A stretch of 17,218 nucleotides of DNA. It comes from JABWAJ01 sp046153985 (GTDB lineage Bacteria > Bacteroidota > Bacteroidia > Chitinophagales > Saprospiraceae). The position numbers and the translations under genes were made by a program. The stretch lies in contig JBJXFD010000406.1 in NCBI GenBank assembly GCA_046153985.1, forward strand, positions 1-17,218, read 5' to 3'. Positions within the stretch are counted from its first letter, which is position 1. The number at the start of each line of letters is the position of its first letter. Positions 6,484 to 12,913 of this stretch are shown here, piece after piece. The notes under the pieces were generated by a model, which saw only the letters and a program-made list of their open reading frames with translations, ran no database searches and was not told the origin of the DNA.

Positions 6484-8835
6484 ATGAACTATTCCCGGTT
6501 CTTCCATGCATGGAGACAACCCGTTTTCTATCATTTATTATCAGTATCGTGCGTTTTGCTGATGCTTTTGATGAGCAGTTCCCGGATGTACGGACAAATT
6601 CAGGTGTATACCGACCGTGCAGCCTGGGAGGCAGCGCTCTCAGCCGTAGTCAACGAAGACCTTGAATCCGCTACGGAGGATTTTTCCCTGGCGAACAGTT
6701 TTAATATGAATCCCGGCGCCAGCATTACAGTGGGCACCCACACATTTACAGGCACCATTAGTGGGGATGCAACCGCGCTTGGATTGGATGTGCCGCCACT
6801 GGAGGGCCATTCTTTATTTCCGAATTCCAATCAAATTTCCTGGTGGGGAACGACAGGCGGCAGTCCCAACACGACCGTTTCCATTCCAACTGCTTTTGGC
6901 ATCGGGTTTGACTGGAAATCAGCAGCGACTTCATTCGGTCTCCACAATTCTATTTATTTGCAAGCCACCGGCAATTCAGGCAGCTTTTATCAGTTATTAA
7001 ATCCAAATCCTCCGACAGGTCCTGCTGGAGGTTTCATTGGCATCATCAATCCATGCGGAGGCATTAATTCATACACCGTATTCAGTACCTGGACCAACTG
7101 GCAGGGTTTCAGCATTGATAATTTCGCTTACGGCACCATTTCCTCCCTGCCCGATTCAGACAACGATGGTACGGTTGATTGCGACGATGACTGCCCGAAT
7201 GATCCGAATAAAATAGCGCCCGGCGGCTGCGGCTGCGGCGTCGCGGATACAGACGGTGACGGAGACGGATCACCCGCCTGCAATGATTGCAATGACGCCA
7301 ATCCTTTGGTTTATCCCGGCGCGGTTGAAAATTTAACCAATGGTGTTGACGACAATTGCGATGGCCTTGTGGATATTCCCGCTTATTGCACACCAGGCCT
7401 CAGTTATCCATGTTATTACATGTGGATAACCAATGTTACCCTTGATAATATCAACAATACAACCTCCTGTTCCAGCGGCAGTTCTGCTTACCCTTCCGCC
7501 AGCACTGCCCTGACGCCGGGAGCAAATCATACCATCTCCGTGTCATCCGGAGGCGGTTACGGCCAGTTCTTTTCTGTGTTTATTGACTGGAATCAGGACG
7601 GAGATTTTGAGGACACAGACGAAAAAGTAGTTTCCGACATTTACCTCCCCGATGATGGTACCCCTGCCAGTGCTACGTTTAGCGTCCCTGCAACTCAGGG
7701 AGGTGGCACTTACCTGATGCGGGTCGTTTCCGATTATGCATATTATATTCCCGAGCCCTGCTATTCTGCTTATGGGGAAATTGAAGACTACTTAGTCACC
7801 ATTGATGCCTGCGATGATGCCGATGGCGACGGCTATGAAGATGCGGCATGTGGCGGCGATGACTGCGCAGACAATGACAACACGGTTTATCCGGGTGCTT
7901 TAGACATTTGCGATGGCAAAGACAATGATTGCGACGGCTCGGCAGACGAAGGCGGCAATACCCCGTCATCGGGCTGGTCGGCAGGTAATATAGGCGGCGC
8001 AACCAACACCGGCAGCACTTTTGCCTGTAATTCGGGCAGCAGCAGCGGCACGGTCTTCACGGTGGCTTCTCAGGGTTTTTCCGGCGCGGCCAATGCAGAC
8101 CTCATCCATTCCAACTACCAGCAAAGATGCGGCGATGCTTCTATCACGGTACGCATTTCCAGCAATCCGGCGCCGGGTTGGGCGGGTATTTACATCCGCG
8201 AAAGCCTGGCAGCAGGCAGCAAAATGGTAGCGCTGAAAACCAACCTGAGCAGCTTTCTGAGAAGAGAAACACGTTCCACGGTGAACGGCAACAAAACCAC
8301 TTCGCAGAACCCCCTCTACGCTGGCAACACCTGGATCAGGATCGTACGCACAGGCAATGCCTTTGCATTTTACACCTCTTCCAACGGTACCACCTGGACC
8401 TTTTTCGGGTCCTCTACGGTTGTCATGTCTTCGTGTGTTTATTTGGGCGTTTTTGCGGAAAGCATCAATGCAACAACTACGGTCAATGCTTCATTTGACA
8501 ACATAACAATTACCGGCGGTGCAGCGCCTTTGATTGCAGCCCCTGGAAATGAGTTTGTTGTCCGGGAACAGCAAACGATGGACGTCACGGTTTATCCCAA
8601 CCCAAGTTCCGGAGCATTAAACCTGCGTGTTGCTACTCCGGGGCTTTACGGACAATCAGTTCAGGTCAGGGTTTTAAATACGCTGGGGGCACAAATTTGG
8701 GCAGACCAACTGGAAAACATTGGCAGTGTGGAGGCTTTGTCTTCCCTTCCGGAACTACCCGATGGCGTATACTGGATACAAGTAAAAGCGCCTGACTTCA
8801 CCCCGGTAACAAGCAGGGTGGTCATCCAACGCTAA
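6484..8835 (+). CDS. Secreted multidomain protein: TSP3-like, MopE, GEVED and lectin-like domains with T9SS sorting domain
   Basis: 783 residues. The N-terminus (1 to about 37) is a long signal peptide ending at MYGQ. Residues about 39-220 are an unrecognised beta-rich domain with a start (VYTDRAAWEAAL) reminiscent of secreted PEP-CTERM-type proteins. About 225-256 is thrombospondin type 3-like (DSDNDGTVDCDDDCPNDP). About 267-297 and 443-493 are two MopE-type metal-binding motifs (DCND...YPGA...DN.CDG). About 299-439 is a GEVED domain (WNQDGDFEDTDE ... GEIEDYLV). About 498-678 is the lectin/DUF1349-like domain also present in the gene ending at 2980, with matching GWAGI, RRE.RS and FAESINA segments. 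About 699-783 is a T9SS type A domain (VYPNPSSG ... LPDGVYWIQV). Expected at the cell surface or extracellular. A Ca2+-dependent adhesive role is inference. The gene has its own promoter upstream and a hairpin downstream. Confidence 0.93.
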   Translation: MNYSRFFHAWRQPVFYHLLSVSCVLLMLLMSSSRMYGQIQVYTDRAAWEAALSAVVNEDLESATEDFSLANSFNMNPGASITVGTHTFTGTISGDATALGLDVPPLEGHSLFPNSNQISWWGTTGGSPNTTVSIPTAFGIGFDWKSAATSFGLHNSIYLQATGNSGSFYQLLNPNPPTGPAGGFIGIINPCGGINSYTVFSTWTNWQGFSIDNFAYGTISSLPDSDNDGTVDCDDDCPNDPNKIAPGGCGCGVADTDGDGDGSPACNDCNDANPLVYPGAVENLTNGVDDNCDGLVDIPAYCTPGLSYPCYYMWITNVTLDNINNTTSCSSGSSAYPSASTALTPGANHTISVSSGGGYGQFFSVFIDWNQDGDFEDTDEKVVSDIYLPDDGTPASATFSVPATQGGGTYLMRVVSDYAYYIPEPCYSAYGEIEDYLVTIDACDDADGDGYEDAACGGDDCADNDNTVYPGALDICDGKDNDCDGSADEGGNTPSSGWSAGNIGGATNTGSTFACNSGSSSGTVFTVASQGFSGAANADLIHSNYQQRCGDASITVRISSNPAPGWAGIYIRESLAAGSKMVALKTNLSSFLRRETRSTVNGNKTTSQNPLYAGNTWIRIVRTGNAFAFYTSSNGTTWTFFGSSTVVMSSCVYLGVFAESINATTTVNASFDNITITGGAAPLIAAPGNEFVVREQQTMDVTVYPNPSSGALNLRVATPGLYGQSVQVRVLNTLGAQIWADQLENIGSVEALSSLPELPDGVYWIQVKAPDFTPVTSRVVIQR

Positions 8836-8848
8836 TTTTATAGTTTTT

Positions 8849-8901
8849 GCGGGGATTTCACAGAATGGTCGCTTGATTCTTTTTGTGGAATCCCCGCTTT
8901 T
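8849..8901 (+). terminator. Strong Rho-independent terminator after the GEVED/MopE gene
   Basis: Arms at 8849-8862 and 8884-8897 pair over 14 bp with one G-U pair (GCGGGGATT...AATCCCCGC). The loop is 21 nt, and TTTT follows at 8898-8901. It begins 14 bp after the stop codon, so transcription of the upstream gene probably ends here. Confidence 0.8.
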
Positions 8902-8940
8902 AAATTTCCAAACAACTTCCGAATGAAACCCTAATGTACA

Positions 8941-9027
8941 TGCAACCAGAACAAACCCCAATGCGACCAAATCAAACCTTTCCGCCAAATGCAACGATAA
9001 CAAACCTTTTTGCAACGACAGCCATCC
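8941..9027 (+). repeat. Four phased 17-bp direct repeats upstream of the kelch-like gene
   Basis: Copies start at 8941, 8962, 8990 and 9011, with offsets of 21, 28 and 21 bp. Copy 1 reads TGCAACCAGAACAAACC, and copies 2 and 3 keep TGC.AC.A..., then CAAACC. Copy 4 is more diverged (TGCAACGACAGCCATCC). The position, between the preceding terminator and the ATG at 9128, and the spacing near two helical turns suggest a regulator-binding array. The ACAAACC end is the reverse complement of the GGTTTGT at 6313. Confidence 0.55.
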
Positions 9028-9066
9028 CGGTTTCCTATGCCGGCGCCCCATTTTTGCACTGTTGTA

Positions 9067-9087
9067 TGATTGTGTTTAAAACAATCA
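9067..9087. promoter_or_regulatory. Inverted repeat in the leader of the kelch-like gene
   Basis: TGATTGT (9067-9073) and ACAATCA (9081-9087) are perfect 7-bp arms around 7 nt. The site lies 40 bp before the start codon and just after CATTTTTG (9049-9056), a one-mismatch -7-like box with no good -33 partner. It may be an operator or a small leader hairpin. Confidence 0.3.
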
Positions 9088-9127
9088 ACGATCAACTGCA
9101 CTTCGAACCATTAGACTTCTTGCTGTC

Positions 9128-10738
9128 ATGAAATCAGGTTTTATCATCCTCAGTTTGTTTGCCCTGGCTTTTCCTTTTTGTTTAAATGGCCAGAGCAACT
9201 TCGATGTCCAACTCGACACTTTTTCTATTCCCGGCTTGCCCGGAATGCATTCTTTTGCATTTGCCCGGCACGAAGGCAAATGGTTGCTGATCGGCGGCAG
9301 GCGCGATGGCATGCACCAAAAATTTAACTCCTTTGCCACCAGCGGCTCTAACCAGCAACTGATCGTCGCAGATCCGGAATCGGGGCAAATTTGGCAGCGC
9401 CCCCTGACCGAACTGCCAGACACCCTGCAGGAACAGTTGCGGAGCACCAACATGGAGTTTTTCCAGCAGGAAACTACCCTGTGTTTTGTAGGCGGCTACG
9501 GGCGCAGCGAGGTGGCGCAAAACCACATCACCTACCCGTATTTAACCCTCATAGATGTGGGCGGCCTGATGGATGCGGTCGTGGACGGAAGCGAGCTCCT
9601 CCCCCACTTTCATCAAATCCGGGATACGTTTTTTGCAGTCACCGGCGGCCAATTGCAACTCCTGAACGATACGTTTTTTTTAGTGGGCGGCCATCGCTTC
9701 GAGGGGGTCTATTCTGCCAATTCGGGCGCGAACCAATTGCAGTTTTACACCAATTCCATCCGTAAATTTACGCTGGAAAATGGGTCGGAAGGCTGGCAGG
9801 TAGCCAACAAAAGCATCATCTTAGACGAACTGAACCTGCACCGCCGGGATTACAACCTTGCCCCGCAGGTATTCCAGGACGGGGAGACGGGGATGGTTGC
9901 TTTTTCCGGGGTTTTCCAGCCGGGCCCAGCCGCTTTGCCATTCCAGAACATTATAGAAATCGGGCATTCCGGTCATGTTCCGGTGAATGGATTCAGTCAG
10001 TTTTTGGCCAATTACCATTGCGCGAAAGCGCCCCTTTTTGCCCAGGAAAACAACGAAATGCACACCCTGTTTTTCGGTGGCATGAGCCAGTACTACCTGA
10101 ACGAAACCGACAGCCTCCTGCGCGACAACCGGATTCCTTTTGTAAGAACTGTGAGCCGGGTGAGCCGCCTCGCTGACGGCACTTATGAAGAAGTACCGTT
10201 CGATGCCGAACTGCCTTTTTTCACAGGAACCAGCGCGGAGTTCATTTTAGCTGAAGGCGTGCCCACCCTGCACAACGACATCGTGAATTACGACGAGCTC
10301 CCGTTTGGCAGCAGCCTGATTGGATACATCGCAGGCGGTATCGTCACGCCGGAAAATCAACGCAACCCGTTTGTTTTCAATAATGTAGGCATTACTACTG
10401 CAAGCAACCTGCTCATCAAGGTATTTGTCGTAAAAAATGCGCCAAATGCAACGCCGGAAAAGCCCCTTGACGGGCGCTTCAACCTTGGGTTGAAGGTTTT
10501 TCCCAACCCTGCCCACGACGTTTGGCAGGTGCACCTGGACTTGCCGCGGGCCGGCTCGTTGCGCTTTACCCTGCAAAATGCGCAGGGGAAAATCGTGCGG
10601 CAAACCGACCTCGGCCAACACGCCGCCGGGGCCGCATCGCATCAGATTCCCGTAAATGGCCTGCCTTCGGGCGCCTATTGGCTAACGGTCAATCTGGATG
10701 GCATTTTCATGGAAACAAAAACTATTCTCTCACACTAA
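9128..10738 (+). CDS. Kelch-like secreted protein with T9SS sorting domain
   Basis: 536 residues. The signal peptide is about residues 1-22 (hydrophobic stretch ending LNGQ). The body contains spaced Gly-Gly beta motifs (WLLIGGRRDG, CFVGGYGRSE, FFLVGGHRFEG, LFFGGMSQYY, GYIAGGIV) typical of kelch-type propeller blades, though individual blades are irregular and the fold call is moderate. Residues about 455-536 are a T9SS type A domain (VFPNPAHD ... LPSGAYWLTV). No catalytic residues are recognisable, so the ligand is unknown. Upstream is an array of four direct repeats. Downstream is a short hairpin with a T6 run. The gene therefore looks like its own transcription unit. Confidence 0.88.
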   Translation: MKSGFIILSLFALAFPFCLNGQSNFDVQLDTFSIPGLPGMHSFAFARHEGKWLLIGGRRDGMHQKFNSFATSGSNQQLIVADPESGQIWQRPLTELPDTLQEQLRSTNMEFFQQETTLCFVGGYGRSEVAQNHITYPYLTLIDVGGLMDAVVDGSELLPHFHQIRDTFFAVTGGQLQLLNDTFFLVGGHRFEGVYSANSGANQLQFYTNSIRKFTLENGSEGWQVANKSIILDELNLHRRDYNLAPQVFQDGETGMVAFSGVFQPGPAALPFQNIIEIGHSGHVPVNGFSQFLANYHCAKAPLFAQENNEMHTLFFGGMSQYYLNETDSLLRDNRIPFVRTVSRVSRLADGTYEEVPFDAELPFFTGTSAEFILAEGVPTLHNDIVNYDELPFGSSLIGYIAGGIVTPENQRNPFVFNNVGITTASNLLIKVFVVKNAPNATPEKPLDGRFNLGLKVFPNPAHDVWQVHLDLPRAGSLRFTLQNAQGKIVRQTDLGQHAAGAASHQIPVNGLPSGAYWLTVNLDGIFMETKTILSH

Positions 10739-10759
10739 AAGCGCCTTAAGAGCTTTTTT
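10737..10759 (+). terminator. Short terminator at the stop codon of the kelch-like gene
   Basis: AAAAGC (10737-10742) pairs with GCTTTT (10752-10757), followed by further T residues to 10759 (six T in all). The stem is short, and it overlaps the last two bases of the stop codon, so efficiency is doubtful. Confidence 0.45.
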
Positions 10760-10775
10760 GGGTTTTCATGGCGGA

Positions 10776-10880
10776 GCGAGAGCGAGGAAATTTTGTTTTA
10801 GACAAGGCGGATTTTGCAAACGTAGCCGGCAGCTACGGCGAAAAAATCCAACGCAGTATAAAATAAAATTTGCCGCTCGC
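10776..10880. repeat. 105-bp compound palindromic element between the kelch-like and ScyD/E-like genes
   Basis: Nested complementary arms are visible. GCGAG (10776-10780) pairs with CTCGC (10876-10880). The AT block at 10788-10800 pairs with 10859-10871 over 13 bp with one G-U. GGATTTT (10809-10815) pairs with AAAATCC (10843-10849). CGTAGC (10821-10826) pairs with GCTACG (10832-10837) around a 5-nt loop. The whole folds as one long imperfect hairpin. It resembles small non-coding repeat elements (MITE or REP-like) or a structured RNA. It is not part of either neighbouring protein. Confidence 0.55.
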
Positions 10881-10940
10881 AGCCCGCTGATGAATTCCCG
10901 AACAAGCTCTGAACGGCGACTTTATCAAACACATTTTTCA

Positions 10941-12263
10941 ATGAAAAAACAATTACTACTAACGGCAACAGCCATCGTGCTGGCAATTTTCACCATGAGC
11001 GCGCAAGTGACGCCAACCGTTTTTGCGGATGGGTTACCCGCCAACCTGATCGGGCTTAATTTTGACGAAGACGGCAATCTCTGGGCTACTCAGGGCGGTA
11101 CCGGGAACGATGACGGCAAAATCACCCTCATTGATCCGGATGGCAACCAAACTGTTTTTATGACCGGACTGCCCAGCACGTATATTCAGGCAACCGGTGA
11201 AGTGGTCGGCTCTTACCGGACGTACCAACTTCCCGATAACAAAGTCCTGATCGTAGTGGGCGAAGGCGCGCACGACCTGTCGGAAACCTTGCTGACGGTG
11301 GACAAAAGCGACTTTACCCCCGGAACACCGCTCACGCTGGCCGATGTAGAGCAGGTCTTTGATGTAGGCGGGTTCAGCCGCGGCCTGGGGTTTGTCAACA
11401 GCAACCCGTTCAATTTAGACTGGGATGCAGAAGGCAATCTCTATATCGCGGATTCGGGCGCCAATTCCATCATCAAGCGGGATAAAATCACCGGTGAATT
11501 CACGATTGTGAAAACGCTGGAAGGCAATCCAAATCCATTGCCGTTTGGCCCGCCGGTTATTGACCCGGTGCCAACCAAAGTGCTGAGAAAAGAGGACGGG
11601 ACGTTCCACGTTTCCCAGCTCACTGGTTTTCCTTTTATTGAAGGCGCCTCCAAAATCTTCAACCTCGACGCGGCAGGCAACCTGAGCGTGCATCAGGAAG
11701 GTTTCACTTGCATCACCGATATGGCTTTTGATCCTACTGACGGTAACCTTTGTGTGATGCAATTCGGCGTATTCGGCCCCGTTGACAGCACTTTGAACTT
11801 CATCCTCGGCACGGCTGCCGTCATCAAAGTGTTCGCTGATGGAACCCGCGACACCCTTGCGCAGGGCATTAACGGCCTTTCGGCGGCCTTCACTTTCGAT
11901 GCAGTGGGCAACGTATATGTATCTGACCTGGTTTTCGGTCAGGTTTTGAAGTTCCAGCTTTCGACGGATACGGACGAGCCAGTTGTGGCTGCTACGGCAG
12001 TCAAATCTTTCCCGAACCCTTTCACAGAACAAGTTACCATCCAGTATGAATTGACGCAATCGGCAGACGTTTTTGCGGAAATCTTTGACCTGTCGGGGCG
12101 CCGTATGGCTGCTTTCGACCAGGGACGCCAAGGCGCAGGCACGCAGGCTTTCGACTGGAACGGCACGAATGCCAATGGTTTGAAAGCCGCGCCGGGGATG
12201 TATGTCTACCGGATTCAGGTTGGCGATCAATTGGTTAGCGGAGTGGTGAATTTGACGAGGTAG
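10941..12263 (+). CDS. ScyD/ScyE-family beta-propeller protein with T9SS sorting domain
   Basis: 440 residues from the ATG at 10941. The frame is open back to 10698, but that would overlap the previous gene and run through the palindromic element. The ATG at 10941 gives a classical signal peptide (MKKQLLLTATAIVLAIF...SAQ). Residues about 25-350 have propeller-like strands (LNFDEDGNLWATQGG, LDWDAEGNLYIADSGANS, FTFDAVGNVYVSDL) and the family hallmark VPTKVLRKEDGTFHVSQLTG. ScyD/ScyE proteins are named from cyanobacterial scytonemin clusters. No other scytonemin gene is here, so pigment synthesis should not be inferred. Residues about 353-440 form a FlgD-like T9SS domain (FPNPFTEQ ... APGMYVYRIQ). 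Likely extracellular; ligand or activity unknown. Confidence 0.88.
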   Translation: MKKQLLLTATAIVLAIFTMSAQVTPTVFADGLPANLIGLNFDEDGNLWATQGGTGNDDGKITLIDPDGNQTVFMTGLPSTYIQATGEVVGSYRTYQLPDNKVLIVVGEGAHDLSETLLTVDKSDFTPGTPLTLADVEQVFDVGGFSRGLGFVNSNPFNLDWDAEGNLYIADSGANSIIKRDKITGEFTIVKTLEGNPNPLPFGPPVIDPVPTKVLRKEDGTFHVSQLTGFPFIEGASKIFNLDAAGNLSVHQEGFTCITDMAFDPTDGNLCVMQFGVFGPVDSTLNFILGTAAVIKVFADGTRDTLAQGINGLSAAFTFDAVGNVYVSDLVFGQVLKFQLSTDTDEPVVAATAVKSFPNPFTEQVTIQYELTQSADVFAEIFDLSGRRMAAFDQGRQGAGTQAFDWNGTNANGLKAAPGMYVYRIQVGDQLVSGVVNLTR

Positions 12264-12274
12264 TCTGGTCAGAC

Positions 12275-12307
12275 ACGAGCCATCCCGAAAAGCTTGGGAT
12301 GGCTCGT
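12275..12307 (+). terminator. Perfect 12-bp hairpin after the ScyD/E-like gene
   Basis: ACGAGCCATCCC (12275-12286) pairs perfectly with 12296-12307 around a 9-nt loop, 11 bp after the stop codon. The stem core is the same as in the hairpin at 3012-3044. T-rich sequence follows only about 13 bp later (CCCTTTTATTATG), so it is a probable but not textbook terminator. A small GTCTG/CAGAC hairpin (12263-12274) precedes it. Confidence 0.6.
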
Positions 12308-12365
12308 ACACTCACTCACCCTTTTATTATGTTTTTTTGCAAGTCCAAACGATAGGGTGTAAGGA

Positions 12366-12396
12366 TTGAAACTAAAGTAAAAATCGCTTATCTTTG
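12366..12396 (+). promoter_or_regulatory. Bacteroidota-type promoter for xisI
   Basis: TTG at 12366-12368 and TATCTTTG at 12389-12396 are 20 bp apart, a full match to TTG-N17-23-TAnnTTTG. Transcription would start near 12403, leaving only about 12 nt before the ATG at 12416. Such a short leader leaves little room for a Shine-Dalgarno site. Confidence 0.65.
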
Positions 12397-12415
12397 TATA
12401 AAATCACCCCATAAG

Positions 12416-12757
12416 ATGGATACCTTGAACCAATACCGACGTATCATCATGGATATTCTCACAGAATATGCCAACCTCACGCCTATCAATACGCCTGGCT
12501 CAGATCTGGAGGAACAAGTGCTATTCGATACGGATCGCGATCACTATCAAATTTTGACTGTCGGCTGGGAAGGTGGGCGACGGGTCTATTACCCGGTTTT
12601 TCATCTCGACATTAAGGATGGGAAAGTATGGGTTCAGGAGGATGCGACGGATTATGATGTTGTAGGAACGATGGAAAAACGGGGTGTCGCCAAGCGAGAT
12701 ATAGTACTGGCATTTCATGCCCCATATAAAAGACCTTATACTGGGTATGCCGTTTAG
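12416..12757 (+). CDS. xisI: XisI family protein (fdxN element excision controlling factor-like), without XisH
   Basis: 113 residues, a typical full length for XisI. Family features include the N-terminal MDTLNQYRRIIMDILTEYA, the central DTDRDHYQILTVGWEG and HLDIKDGKVWVQ, and the C-terminal DIVLAFHAPYKRPYTGYAV. XisI was named for its need, with XisH, in excision of the fdxN element in Anabaena. It occurs widely as xisH-xisI pairs of uncertain molecular role. Here the 152-bp gap upstream and the gap downstream are too small for xisH, so the gene stands alone under its own promoter. It is soluble, with no signal peptide, unlike all its neighbours. A second ATG at 12449 is possible but would remove conserved N-terminal residues. 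Confidence 0.9.
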   Translation: MDTLNQYRRIIMDILTEYANLTPINTPGSDLEEQVLFDTDRDHYQILTVGWEGGRRVYYPVFHLDIKDGKVWVQEDATDYDVVGTMEKRGVAKRDIVLAFHAPYKRPYTGYAV

Positions 12758-12885
12758 GTTTCCTACCTGGTAAACCATCTCTTTCTCCTTTTGCCGTTCT
12801 TCGCAGCGTACCTGTAGTATTGCAGACGCGAATTCTCTTACTCTCCCACTAAAAACCTCTACACACAAAAAACCCACTTTTTCCC

Positions 12886-12893
12886 TATGTTTG
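12886..12893 (+). promoter_or_regulatory. Possible -7 element overlapping the upstream ATG of the large hybrid kinase
   Basis: TATGTTTG fits TAnnTTTG and overlaps the ATG at 12887. If used, the transcript would start after that codon and translation would begin at the ATG at 12914, 21 bp past the box, the same layout as for xisI (box end 12396, ATG 12416). No TTG is seen at the usual -33 distance, which lowers confidence. Confidence 0.35.
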
Positions 12894-12913
12894 CGGAAAG
12901 TGTTGTTGGGGTT

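Noticed and set aside
8941..9027. Small CRISPR array
   Set aside because: Repeats are short (17 bp), diverged and separated by only 4 to 11 bp; a protein-binding array fits better.
9049..9056. CATTTTTG as a firm promoter for the kelch-like gene
   Set aside because: It misses the first T of the consensus and lacks a TTG at the right distance.
10698..10940. N-terminal extension of the ScyD/E-like protein
   Set aside because: It overlaps the previous gene and the palindromic element, and would bury the signal peptide 81 residues in.
11415..12311. 298-codon minus-strand ORF
   Set aside because: It lies wholly opposite a well-supported gene with signal peptide and T9SS domain, and shows no recognisable motif.
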